Below, one piece after another: positions 32,570 to 40,818 of a stretch of DNA of 45,120 bases. This DNA is from Mycobacterium sp. 852002-51961_SCH5331710 (lineage in GTDB: Bacteria > Actinomycetota > Actinomycetes > Mycobacteriales > Mycobacteriaceae), in assembly GCF_001665535.1 (NCBI RefSeq), contig NZ_LZSQ01000133.1, positions 1-45,120 on the forward strand. Direction: 5' to 3'. Made by a program: the position numbers and the translations under genes. The notes beneath the pieces are model-generated. The model was not told the DNA's origin. It worked only from the letters and a program-made list of their open reading frames with translations, and did not search any database. Numbering within the stretch: position 1 is the first letter of the stretch; each line of letters starts with the position of its first letter.

Positions 32570-33469
32570 TCAACGAATCAGCGATCGAACCTGCTCACGG
32601 GCGAAGAACTCCTGGTCCTCTCCCCACCCCTGCCTGCCGTCCCAGCGCCAGTCGGTCAGCGTCCAGAACGTCATCCGTCCCGGCCACCCGAGCCATCGCA
32701 GGGCGGTGCGCACATCGCCCTCGGCGTGCAACCCGCGGCCGCGGTCGTCCTCGGCGTCGAGCACCACCCGCACAGGCGCCCCGGCACGACGGTCGAGCAC
32801 CCGGCGCTCACCGGCGACGAGCTCCCCCACCTCGCCGTCGCGCAGCAGGTAGCCGCCGATGACACGGTCGACGCCAGACCTGCTCGCCATCGTGATCGCA
32901 TGCCAGCTGGACTCGGCGTCGGCGATGGCCCACAGGTAGTCGCCGGAGCGGCGGGCGCCCGGACGGTGCGGCCCCCAGGTGCGGTCGCGCATCGAGAAGC
33001 AGTCGATATCGAATCGCTCACCGTTCAGCGTCGCGGTGCCGCGCATGTGGCCCGGCTGGTCGAAGTGACAGTGCTGCGGGGACGCGGGACCGAGGACGTG
33101 GGGTGCCATCAACGATGTCCACTCGAGGTCGAGGTCCAGTCCCAGCTCCGAATAGGTCAGCCGGTAGCGGTGCATCGGTTCGACCACGACGTGGCGCAAC
33201 GAATTCGGCAGCCGGAAGTCGGTGAAGTCCAGTGCACCCGTGGGTGGTTGAGTCCAGCGCCAGTCGTAGAACAGACAGTCGTAGGTCTCTTCGCCGCTCG
33301 GGTCCCACATCGCGGGCCCGCCTCCGCTGGTTCCGGTGCGGATGTCGTGGTAGTAGTACACGAACCCGTTGATGTCGCGCTCGGGTATCGCGAAGTTGAA
33401 CCACCCGCTCTCGTTCCAGTCCGGATCTGCGGTGGCGGAATGGAAGACCTCGTCGACCTCGGTTGTCAT
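32570..33469 (-). CDS. Lipocalin-like (AttH/carotenoid hydratase-like) hypothetical protein
   Basis: A 299-residue protein full of aromatic and acidic beta-strand-like patches: NESGWFNFAIPERDINGFVYYYHD, DCLFYDWRWTQP, HVVVEPMHRYRLTY and DIDCFSMRDRTWGPHRPG. The RDRTWGPR-type block is the best mark and resembles the AttH/DUF7065 group of double lipocalin-like proteins found with steroid and terpene enzymes. Function not established. The start at 33469 is 9 bases from the upstream SDR stop. Third gene of the leftward TetR-P450-SDR operon; stop 3 bases from the opposite operon's stop. Confidence 0.65.
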   Translation of the reverse strand: MTTEVDEVFHSATADPDWNESGWFNFAIPERDINGFVYYYHDIRTGTSGGGPAMWDPSGEETYDCLFYDWRWTQPPTGALDFTDFRLPNSLRHVVVEPMHRYRLTYSELGLDLDLEWTSLMAPHVLGPASPQHCHFDQPGHMRGTATLNGERFDIDCFSMRDRTWGPHRPGARRSGDYLWAIADAESSWHAITMASRSGVDRVIGGYLLRDGEVGELVAGERRVLDRRAGAPVRVVLDAEDDRGRGLHAEGDVRTALRWLGWPGRMTFWTLTDWRWDGRQGWGEDQEFFAREQVRSLIR

Positions 33470-33477
33470 GCGCTCGC

Positions 33478-34425
33478 TCAATCCAGGTAGGTCACGCCGG
33501 TCAGCTCCTCGGACAGCCGCCAAACTTCCTGACGGTCCTCGGCGCGACACACCGCGGACGGCACCTTCGCGAAACCGACACCGCCGCCGGCGGTCTCGTA
33601 AAATCCGCGTGGACCGTAGTAGGCGCCGCCCTCGGCGTCGGGCGACGCCGCGGCATAGAGGGTCGGCTTGATCCCCTCGTCGACGTAGAGCCACATGAAT
33701 GGCAGCAGGCGCCAGGTGGCCCTGGTGATACGGGCGTTCAGGGTCGGCTTGTCGCGTCCGTAGGAGGCGCCGCTGAGCAGGTTGGTCTTCGACAGGCCGG
33801 GATGGGCGGCGTTCGACATCAACCCCCACCCGTGCGTGCGGCTGCGCTGGTCGAGTTGCTTGGCGAACATCAGCTGTGCCAGCTTCGCCATGCCATACGA
33901 GCGCATCGGCCGGTAGCCGTGTTCGGCGTTGGCATCGTCGAACGTCAACCCCCGCTGCGTGGCGGCGATGCTGCTGACGGTGACCACCCGAGCACCGGCG
34001 GATGCCCGCAACAGTGGCAGCAGGTGCGCGGTCAATGCGAAGTGGCCGAGGTGGTTCGCGCCGAACTGCAACTCGAAGCCGTCTTCCGTCGTCTGCCGCT
34101 GCGGCGGGGTCATCACCCCGGCGTTGTTGATCAGGACGTCGATCGGGCGGCCTTCTTCGGCGAGATGGTCACCAAGGGCGGCAACGCTTTTCAGGGAGGC
34201 AAGGTCGAGATCCGCGACGCGGGTGCTGGCCCGTGGGACGGCCTTGCGGATCTGCGCAATCGCGGCCTCACCCTTGGCGCGGTTGCGGACGGCCAGGATC
34301 ACGTCGGCGCCGGCCGCCGCAAGCTCGCGCGCCAGCCCGAATCCGAGGCCGCTGTTGGCGCCGGTGACCACGGCGAGGCGGCCCGAGAGGTCGGGCATGT
34401 GCAGTTCGAGTCCGTCCTTCACCAT
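33478..34425 (-). CDS. SDR-family oxidoreductase, retinol-dehydrogenase-like (extended)
   Basis: About 315 residues. Key parts: MPDLSGRLAVVTGANSGLGFGLAREL (cofactor loop), NNAGVMTPP, VVTVSSIAAT and the YGMAKLAQ catalytic Tyr-x3-Lys. The last third is longer than in classical SDRs and runs to the terminal TYLD. ATG at 34425 overlaps the P450 stop; the GTG at 34422 (GTGA) or ATG at 34398 (MPDLSG) are alternatives. Retinol-dehydrogenase-like SDRs are common in P450 operons; this one likely oxidises the alcohol product. Confidence 0.86.
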   Translation of the reverse strand: MVKDGLELHMPDLSGRLAVVTGANSGLGFGLARELAAAGADVILAVRNRAKGEAAIAQIRKAVPRASTRVADLDLASLKSVAALGDHLAEEGRPIDVLINNAGVMTPPQRQTTEDGFELQFGANHLGHFALTAHLLPLLRASAGARVVTVSSIAATQRGLTFDDANAEHGYRPMRSYGMAKLAQLMFAKQLDQRSRTHGWGLMSNAAHPGLSKTNLLSGASYGRDKPTLNARITRATWRLLPFMWLYVDEGIKPTLYAAASPDAEGGAYYGPRGFYETAGGGVGFAKVPSAVCRAEDRQEVWRLSEELTGVTYLD

Positions 34426-35660
34426 TCGACCGGCAACTCGTAGAGGCCGTAGGCCAGCGCGTCGTGTTTGAAGGGCAGTTCGTCGACCGGAACCGCCAGT
34501 CGCATGGTCGGGATGCGTCGCAGCAGCGTCGGCAGCACGATCTGCAACTCCATCCGGGCCAACTGCTGGCCGACGCACTGGTGTCTGCCGTAGCCGAATC
34601 CGACGTGCGAACCGTCGTCACGGCTCAGATCGAGGCGGCCGGGTTCGGGAAACTGACGAGGGTCCCAATTGGCGGGAGCCACATCGAGGATGATGCCCTC
34701 GCCGGCGCGGATCAGCTGACCGCACACCTCGATGTCCTCCGCGGCGATGCGGCGCTGGCCGGTCTGAATGATGCTGACGTATCGCAGCAATTCCTCGATG
34801 GCCGTGGCGATGACCTTCGGATCATCGGCGTCGCGCAGCAACGCGGCCTGGTCGGGATGTTCGAGCAGCGCCACGATGCTGACCCCGAGCTGTCCCGCTG
34901 TCGTCTCGTGACCCGCGATCAGCACACCGGTTGCGAGTTGGGCGGCTTCCCGGACGCTGATCTCTTCCGAACGCACCCGCTCGGCGAGGTCGGATACCAG
35001 ATCCTCGCTGGGCTCGTCCATCTTTCTGCGCACCAGGTTGGCGATGTACTTCGCCAGCGCACCCGCGCCTTCGGCGGCGTCCTCGGCCGACGCATAGCGG
35101 CTCATCCCCCGGTTCGCCTGCTCCTGGAAGAACGCCGCGTCTTCGTAAGGGACGCCGAGCATTTCGCTGATCACCAACGACGGGATCGCCAGCGCGAGGT
35201 TCTCGACGAGGTCAGTCGGTTGGGGGCCGGCCAGGATCGCGTCGATGTGTTCGTCGGTGATGCGCTGGACGGCCGGGCGCAGCGCCTCCACCCGCTTGTA
35301 GGTGAAGGGCCGCGACAGCATCCGGCGAAACCTCGTGTGCTCCTCGGCATCCGAGGTGAACACCGAGCGCGGCCGCTTGTGCACGGTGGCGAGCATGCCC
35401 TCGTTCCAGTGCGGATAGCCGGGTTTGCGGTCGTCGACGCTGGCCCGGCCGTCGGCGAACAACGAGCGGATCGCCTCGTATCCGGTGACCAGCCAGGGGG
35501 TGCTGCCGTCCCAGATACGCACGCGGTTGAGTTGACTGGTGTCGTTGAGCTCCAGCGCTTTCGGCGGTGGGGCGAACCAGCGTCCGTCTGCGCGCGGCAT
35601 CGGGAAGTCGGGCACATCGGACATGCCGTCCCCGGCGCCGGGTGTGAGGGTGTCGGTCAC
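34419..35660 (-). CDS. Cytochrome P450
   Basis: A 413-residue P450. ATGVLIAGHETTAGQ is the I-helix with the acid/alcohol pair. IEELLRYVSI holds the ExxR. Heme loop GFGYGRHQCVGQQLARMEL. The N-terminus (FPMPRADGRWFAPPP) and helix B region are like actinobacterial CYP105-type proteins, but the subfamily is not certain. GTG start at 35660 overlaps the TetR stop (GTGA), so the repressor gene leads the operon and is translated with it. No redox partner is adjacent. Confidence 0.94.
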   Translation of the reverse strand: MTDTLTPGAGDGMSDVPDFPMPRADGRWFAPPPKALELNDTSQLNRVRIWDGSTPWLVTGYEAIRSLFADGRASVDDRKPGYPHWNEGMLATVHKRPRSVFTSDAEEHTRFRRMLSRPFTYKRVEALRPAVQRITDEHIDAILAGPQPTDLVENLALAIPSLVISEMLGVPYEDAAFFQEQANRGMSRYASAEDAAEGAGALAKYIANLVRRKMDEPSEDLVSDLAERVRSEEISVREAAQLATGVLIAGHETTAGQLGVSIVALLEHPDQAALLRDADDPKVIATAIEELLRYVSIIQTGQRRIAAEDIEVCGQLIRAGEGIILDVAPANWDPRQFPEPGRLDLSRDDGSHVGFGYGRHQCVGQQLARMELQIVLPTLLRRIPTMRLAVPVDELPFKHDALAYGLYELPVEW

Positions 35661-36352
35661 GGGCGACCCCTTTCTCTGCGCGGCCGTTCGGTCCGGCGCA
35701 CCGGCGCCTGCCAGAGGCCGGTGATCGCATCGGTGAGGCCTTCGGCGGCTTGCGGCCACGGCGACCGGGCGAGCGGGCCGGGCTGAGCCAGGGCGCCCTC
35801 GTGTTCGGCGCAGGTGTGCATGAGCAGGTTGCGCGCCATCACGATTCGCTCGAAGCGGACTCGTTTGGGCAGTTGGGCAAGGCATCCGGTGATGCCGTCG
35901 ATCACCTGCACCAGATGCGGTGACGACAGTGCGTCCTTGGTGACCACGTCGCGGTAGGTCGGATCGGCCATGGCCTGGGCGGCGAACCGTGCATACCAAC
36001 TCGGGTTGCCAAGCTGGTCGAGATGATCGGTCAGCGGACGGACCAGGCAATCGACCCAATCCCGCAGGTCGGCGGTCGCGCCCAGCCCGGCGAGCATCCG
36101 GGCCCGCAGTTGTTCGATCGGCACGCGGTGTTTGCTTTCGATCGCGCGCAACAGATCGGTCCGTGTGCCGAAGTGATAGCAGACGGCGGCGTTGTTGCCC
36201 TGCGATGCGGACTCGCTGATCTGCCGGTTGGACACCGCGTGCATACCGCGTTCGGCGAAGAGGCGCTCGGCGGCGGCGAGCAGCACCTCGCGGGTGCCTT
36301 CGGACCTGTGTCCACTGAGAGGCCGGGCTGCGGTCACCGATTCAGTAGACAC
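35657..36352 (-). CDS. TetR-family regulator leading the P450/SDR operon
   Basis: A 231-residue TetR protein. HTH about residues 20-65: VLLAAAERLFAERGMHAVSNRQISESASQGNNAAVCYHFGTRTDLLRAI. The QGNNAAVCYHF variant of the recognition helix region is characteristic of a subgroup of actinobacterial TetRs. The GTG start at 36352 is chosen because only 12 bases separate it from the palindrome at 36365-36384; the longer frame to 36466 runs through that operator. It probably represses itself, the P450 operon and the divergent oxidoreductase gene. Confidence 0.88.
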   Translation of the reverse strand: MSTESVTAARPLSGHRSEGTREVLLAAAERLFAERGMHAVSNRQISESASQGNNAAVCYHFGTRTDLLRAIESKHRVPIEQLRARMLAGLGATADLRDWVDCLVRPLTDHLDQLGNPSWYARFAAQAMADPTYRDVVTKDALSSPHLVQVIDGITGCLAQLPKRVRFERIVMARNLLMHTCAEHEGALAQPGPLARSPWPQAAEGLTDAITGLWQAPVRRTERPRRERGRP

Positions 36353-36364
36353 CGCCCCGAGATT

Positions 36365-36384
36365 TAAATCAAGCGATTGATTTA
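36365..36384. promoter_or_regulatory. Perfect palindromic operator between the TetR and flavin oxidoreductase genes
   Basis: TAAATCAA-GCGA-TTGATTTA, a perfect 8-4-8 inverted repeat in the 39-base gap between divergent starts. It must overlap the promoters of both genes, the textbook position for the neighbouring TetR. Confidence 0.75.
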
Positions 36385-36391
36385 GTGGCTC

Positions 36392-37678
36392 GTGAGACTG
36401 CGGATCGGACGGCGGAGAGCTGGCGGTCACTCGGCCGTGGTGCTTGCCCACGCCCCCACACCGCACGACGATGGGACGGTGCCGGTGCCAGCGCGCGTTC
36501 TCGTGGCCGGGTCCGGGTTCGCCGGACTGTGGGCCGCGTTAGGTGCCGCGCGCCGTCTCGACGACCTCGGCGTCGACACGGTCGACGTCACCGTCGTCAG
36601 CTCCAAGCCGTATCACGACATCCGGGTGCGCAATTATGAGCCGGACCTGCGCCCGTGCCGAATCCCGCTGTCTCAGTTGCTCGATCCCGTCGGTGTCGGG
36701 CACGTCACCGCGGAGGTGGTCGAAATCGACGCCGCTGCAGCAAAGATCAACACCGCCGACGGCGCGACGCTGAGTTATGACCGCCTCGTGCTGGCGGTGG
36801 GCAGCCGGGTCGCCAAACCCGACATCCCGGGTCTGGCGGAGTTCGGGTTCGACGTCGACACCTACGACGCGGCAGTTCGTCTACAGGAACACCTTCGTTC
36901 GCTGCAGCGCAACGACGCGGCGTCGGCGACAGCCGTCGTCGTCGGTGCGGGCCTCACGGGCATCGAGACGGCCAGCGAGTTGCCCGCGATGTTGACGAAT
37001 GCGCTCGGGGTGCCGCCGCGGGTCGTGCTCGTCGACCGCAACGCGCACGTCGGCTCCGACATGGGCGAGTCGGCACGCCCGGTCATCGAGAAAGCGCTGC
37101 GCGACAACGGGGTCGAGGCGGTCACCGGCGTGGGCGTCACCGCGGTCGGCGAACACAGCGTCACGCTGTCGACGGGTGAGGTCATCGAAACGGCCACCGT
37201 CGTCTGGTGTGCCGGTATGCGCGCCCATCCGCTGACGGGACGGCTGGGCGTGCCGGTGGACCCGCTGGGTCGCGTACCGGTCGACGACTATCTGCGGGTC
37301 GAGGGGGTGACCGGCGTGTTCGCCGCGGGTGACGTGGCCGCGGCGCGGATGGACGACGAACACCTGTCGGTGATGTCGTGTCAGCACGGGCGACCGATGG
37401 GTCGCTACGCGGGCTTCAACGTGATAGGCGATCTCCTGGGCCTGCCCATGATGCCGCTGCGGATTCCGTGGTACGTCACGGTGCTCGACCTGGGTCCGGT
37501 CGGCGCCGTCTACACCGAGGGTTGGGATCGCCACGTCGTCAGCACCGGCGCGGCGGCCAAGGCGACGAAGCGGATCATCAACGGCGAGCGGATCTATCCC
37601 CCGCTGACCGGCGACCGCTCGGCGCTCCTTGCCGCCGCGGCACCGGAACTGCAGAGCGCCCCCGCCTACGAGCAGTGA
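36392..37678 (+). CDS. NAD(P)H/FAD-dependent oxidoreductase, NDH-2-like
   Basis: About 400-428 residues. First FAD fold RVLVAGSGFAGLWAALGAARR; NAD fold ATAVVVGAGLTGIETASEL; second FAD block GVFAAGDVAAARMD. The layout matches type II NADH dehydrogenases and related two-domain flavoproteins; no clear C-terminal membrane helix is visible, so soluble redox partner reductase is an alternative. Start uncertain: GTG at 36392, 36437, 36440 or 36479, the last giving VPVPARVLVAG with GATGGGAC upstream. Controlled by the shared operator; it could feed electrons to the P450s (inference). Confidence 0.85.
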   Translation: MRLRIGRRRAGGHSAVVLAHAPTPHDDGTVPVPARVLVAGSGFAGLWAALGAARRLDDLGVDTVDVTVVSSKPYHDIRVRNYEPDLRPCRIPLSQLLDPVGVGHVTAEVVEIDAAAAKINTADGATLSYDRLVLAVGSRVAKPDIPGLAEFGFDVDTYDAAVRLQEHLRSLQRNDAASATAVVVGAGLTGIETASELPAMLTNALGVPPRVVLVDRNAHVGSDMGESARPVIEKALRDNGVEAVTGVGVTAVGEHSVTLSTGEVIETATVVWCAGMRAHPLTGRLGVPVDPLGRVPVDDYLRVEGVTGVFAAGDVAAARMDDEHLSVMSCQHGRPMGRYAGFNVIGDLLGLPMMPLRIPWYVTVLDLGPVGAVYTEGWDRHVVSTGAAAKATKRIINGERIYPPLTGDRSALLAAAAPELQSAPAYEQ

Positions 37679-37951
37679 CTACCTGCCGTTTCGCTCACGG
37701 TGCTTACATCCGGGCCAGCAGCACGGACGGCGCTTACCCTCCTCCAGTTCCTCTTGCGTCCGCCGGATCCGCCGTTCGCGCGTCTTCTGCTGCTTGGCGT
37801 CTTCGACCCAGCAGATGAACTCATTGCGCGCCAGCGGCGTGATGTCGTTCCATGCGGCAAGCGCGGTGTCGTTCGCGAGCAACGCCTTACGCAGATCGGT
37901 CGGCAGCTTGTGCACGACGCCGCCGGAAACTCGCGTATTACTCATGAACAT
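37679..37951 (-). CDS. YdeI/OmpD-associated-family small protein
   Basis: A 90-residue protein. LPTDLRKALLANDTALAAWNDITPLARNEFICWVEDAKQQKTRERRIRRTQEELEEGKRRPCC is the C-terminal module of the YdeI/OmpD-associated family, here without the N-terminal DUF1905-type part. The family's role is not settled. The C-terminus has CCWPGCKHR, a possible metal site. ATGs at 37951 and 37945 are equally good. Stop codon abuts the oxidoreductase stop. Confidence 0.75.
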   Translation of the reverse strand: MFMSNTRVSGGVVHKLPTDLRKALLANDTALAAWNDITPLARNEFICWVEDAKQQKTRERRIRRTQEELEEGKRRPCCWPGCKHRERNGR

Positions 37952-37985
37952 GCACCGTACGCGGCCCGGATCAACGACAGCTGCG

Positions 37986-38390
37986 TCACTTCTTGTCCCG
38001 CGGCAGTCGGCAGCCGGTATACCCGGAGACCACGAGGTTGCCTCGGTAGCCGATCTTGATGAAGATGCCGCCCGGCCCCGAGAACCACACGTCGTGGTTT
38101 CCCGGCTGGTCCTGCATCACCTGCATGTCGGTCGCGCCGATCTTCTGCGCCGATTCCTTCGCTGCGCAACGCCTCGGCATGTGCCACCATCCCGCCGAAC
38201 AATGCGCTGGAGTCGGCCTGCCATTTCGTCACGGCCGCGCCCAGGGCCACCGGCGGCACCGCGCGGCACACCTTTCTGCGCGGTTTCGATGCGCTGCAGC
38301 GTGGACCGACCGCATCGAATCGGCATGTGCATCAACCGTCGAAGCTGACGCCGTCAAGTCCTCCGGAACAACCCGGACCGCTTTCGGCAC
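37986..38390 (-). pseudogene. Frameshifted EspC/DUF2580-like (type VII secretion target) gene
   Basis: GTG at 38390 with GTAGGAGGGATC before it opens VRVVPEDLTASASTVDAHADSMRSVHAA, like the N-terminus of WXG-type ESX targets. That frame stops at 38229, but the expected continuation is in other frames: RIETAQKGVPRGAA, then VALGAAVTKWQADSSALFGG and MVAHAEALRS, and finally SAQKIGATDMQVMQDQP to a GTG-less end at 37986. Codon phases go 2, 1, 0, 2 along the strand, three shifts of the same sign. The W in TKWQ and the HAEAL helix fit the family. The tail (DVWFSGPGGIFIKIGYRGNLVVSGYTGC) is not recognised and might be a second gene's end. Confidence 0.6.
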
Positions 38391-38573
38391 GATCCCTCCT
38401 ACGCCGACCACGGATACCAATCAGTCCACGATACGGCGCCGCAAGCGGTCGGTCCTTACCGATATGCGCCGGCGAATGCCCGGTCGGCGAAGCCGAAAGC
38501 GTCAGAAATCGCCGCTCTGGGTACCAGAACCGCGATACTTACCGCACCGCGCTCGTCCGACCAGGAGACGGTT

Positions 38574-40385
38574 ATGTCGACAGAGACCAAACACGAACCC
38601 GAGACCATGGCGCACGCGAGCGTGGCCGCGATGTTCTTCGACCGCGTTCGCAAATCCGCCGAACGGGAAGCCTTCCGCAAGCTCGACGGCGACCGGTGGA
38701 TCTCGATCAGCTGGAAGGACGCTGCCGAACAGGTGGAAGCAGTGGCCGCGGGACTGTTGGCGCTCGGCATCCAGCCCGAGGAACGCATCGGGATCGCGTC
38801 GAGCACGAGATACGAATGGATCCTCGCGGATCTGGCCATCATGTGCGCCGGAGCGGCGACGACGACCGTCTACCCCACGACCAACGCCGCCGACACCGCC
38901 TTCATCCTGAGCGATTCGGAATCTCGGATCGTCTTCGCCGAGGACGAGGCGCAGCTGGAGAAGTTGCGGGAGAAGCGCGACGACCTACCGAAGCTGGAAA
39001 AGGTTGTCGTGCTCGACGGAGACGGCGACGGTGAGCTCATCATGTCGCTCGCCGAACTGGCCGAGCTCGGAGAGACTTACCTGTCCGACCATCCCTCGTG
39101 CGTTGAGTCGACGGCGGACGCCATCACGCCCGACCAACTCGCGACGCTGATCTACACCTCCGGCACGACCGGTAAACCCAAAGGGGTTCGACTGTCGCAT
39201 GCGGCATGGGTGTACGAGGGGACCACGGTCGCCGGCTTCGACATCCTGCACGAGGACGACCTGCAGTTATTGTGGCTGCCGCTGGCCCACGCATTCGGCA
39301 AGGTGCTGATCTCGGCGCAACTGGCGTGCGGCTTCGCCAGTGCGATCGACGGCCGCGTGGACAAGATCGTCGCAAACCTCGCCGAGGTGAAGCCGACGTT
39401 CATGGGCGCCGCGCCACGCATCTTCGAGAAGGCCCACGCACGTGTCGTCACGTCGCAGGAGGGCCTGAAGGAGAAGTTGTCTACTGCCGCCTTCGCCGTC
39501 GGGCGCCAGGTCGATCAGTACCGGCTCGCCGGCAAGTCTGTCCCGCTCCCGCTCAAGGCCGCGCACAGCGTGTTCGACCGCCTCGTCTTCAGCAAGGTGC
39601 GAGCGGTCTTCGGCGGACGCATCAAGTTCTTCATCTCCGGCTCAGCGCCGCTGAACCGCGACATCGCCGAATGGTTCCACGCCGCAGGGCTGCTGATACT
39701 CGAGGGCTACGGCTTGACCGAGACCGCGGCCGGGGCGTTCATCAACCGGCCCGACAACTACAAGCTGGGCACCGTGGGCCAGGTTTTCGACGGCACGTCG
39801 GTGCGTATCGCCGACGACGGCGAGGTGCAGGTCAAGGGTCCGTGCGTCATGGACGGCTACCACAACCTGCCCGACAAGACGGCCGAGTCGATGACCGAGG
39901 ACGGCTGGCTGCGCACCGGCGACCGAGGCCAACTGGACGACGACGGCTTCTTGACCATCACCGGGCGAATCAAGGAGCTGTTCAAGACATCCGGGGGCAA
40001 GTACGTGGCGCCGCCCGCGATCGAAGGCCGATTCATGGCGCTCTGCCCGTATGCGAGCCACATCCTGGTCTTCGGCGAATCACGCAAGTTCTGCGTCGCA
40101 CTGATCACACTCGACCCCGACGAACTGTCGAGTTGGGCCAAGCAGCACGGCCTCGGCGATCGGAGCTACGAGGATCTGGTGCAGTCGGATGAGGTCCGCG
40201 ACATGATCGACGGCTATGTCGACGAGCTCAACTCGCAGCTGAACCGGTGGGAAACCATCAAGAAGTGGGAACTGCTCGACCACGAACTCTCCGTCGAGGG
40301 TGGTGAGCTCACCCCGTCGCTGAAGGTCAAGCGCTCGGTCGTCGAGGAGAAGAACCAGGAACTGCTCGACTCGTTCTACTCCTGA
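38574..40385 (+). CDS. Long-chain fatty-acid-CoA ligase (FadD15-like)
   Basis: A 603-residue AMP-forming acyl-CoA synthetase. P-loop-like IYTSGTTGKPKGVRLSHAAW (about residues 197-216), GYGLTETAAGAF (A5), GWLRTGDRGQLDDDGFLTITGR (A7-A8), and the terminal KLKVKRSVVEEK with the catalytic Lys region. The long form with FGGRIKFFISGSAPLN is the FadD15/FACL type. It activates fatty acids to acyl-CoA via acyl-AMP and supplies the beta-oxidation genes. CAGGAGACGGTT precedes the ATG at 38574. Monocistronic as far as visible. Confidence 0.95.
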   Translation: MSTETKHEPETMAHASVAAMFFDRVRKSAEREAFRKLDGDRWISISWKDAAEQVEAVAAGLLALGIQPEERIGIASSTRYEWILADLAIMCAGAATTTVYPTTNAADTAFILSDSESRIVFAEDEAQLEKLREKRDDLPKLEKVVVLDGDGDGELIMSLAELAELGETYLSDHPSCVESTADAITPDQLATLIYTSGTTGKPKGVRLSHAAWVYEGTTVAGFDILHEDDLQLLWLPLAHAFGKVLISAQLACGFASAIDGRVDKIVANLAEVKPTFMGAAPRIFEKAHARVVTSQEGLKEKLSTAAFAVGRQVDQYRLAGKSVPLPLKAAHSVFDRLVFSKVRAVFGGRIKFFISGSAPLNRDIAEWFHAAGLLILEGYGLTETAAGAFINRPDNYKLGTVGQVFDGTSVRIADDGEVQVKGPCVMDGYHNLPDKTAESMTEDGWLRTGDRGQLDDDGFLTITGRIKELFKTSGGKYVAPPAIEGRFMALCPYASHILVFGESRKFCVALITLDPDELSSWAKQHGLGDRSYEDLVQSDEVRDMIDGYVDELNSQLNRWETIKKWELLDHELSVEGGELTPSLKVKRSVVEEKNQELLDSFYS

Positions 40386-40818
40386 CGCGCCTCACCCGTA
40401 ATTCTCAAGCCACTCAACGCCGCTTGCGGGATGTGACAGCGGCAACGCCTTAGAAAGATCCGTCGCAGGGGGTGTCAGATCGGCGACGTCTGCGCTACTG
40501 TTTTACACAAAATCATATTGTAAAAAGTAGCGGGAGGTTCCGCATGCGGGGCTGACGTCGCCGGCACGGGCCGGCTCACAGGACACTCTCAGACCGGCGC
40601 CGCCGGAACGCGCCGCGACGTACGACCGACGGCAGCGTTTGTGCCGCGAGGCATTCCCGCGCAGCAAACACGCTGTTTCGCGGCGCCTTCCGTCATCTGT
40701 AGACCGTCGCGCCACTGCGTTCTGCACCGTCGCTCGTAAGCGAGCCCACCTATGACCGGCTGAGCGCCCGGCTAGCCGGTCCGCACCATCGCCACCGCGA
40801 TGGGGACAGGAGGAAACC
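40386..40818. other. Intergenic region before the extra ctaD gene
   Basis: About 430 bases with no supported gene. It contains the long inverted repeat at 40493-40532 and then a GC-rich stretch of nearly 290 bases before ctaD that could be an untranslated leader. The frames on the minus strand here are antisense shadows of ctaD or Arg-rich. Confidence 0.5.
40493..40532. promoter_or_regulatory. Long AT-rich inverted repeat upstream of ctaD
   Basis: Outer arms CGCTACT and AGTAGCG and inner arms TTTTACA and TGTAAAA pair around an 11-base centre; one extra G at 40500 interrupts the left arm. It could be an extended operator or a stem-loop. The TTTACA/TGTAAA half-sites resemble the TTTACAAG/CTTGTGTAAA site before fdxA, suggesting one regulator for both (inference). 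Confidence 0.55.

Noticed and set aside
38421..38573. Further gene or RNA upstream of the acyl-CoA ligase
   Set aside because: No frame with a ribosome site and no clear stem-loop; treated as promoter region.
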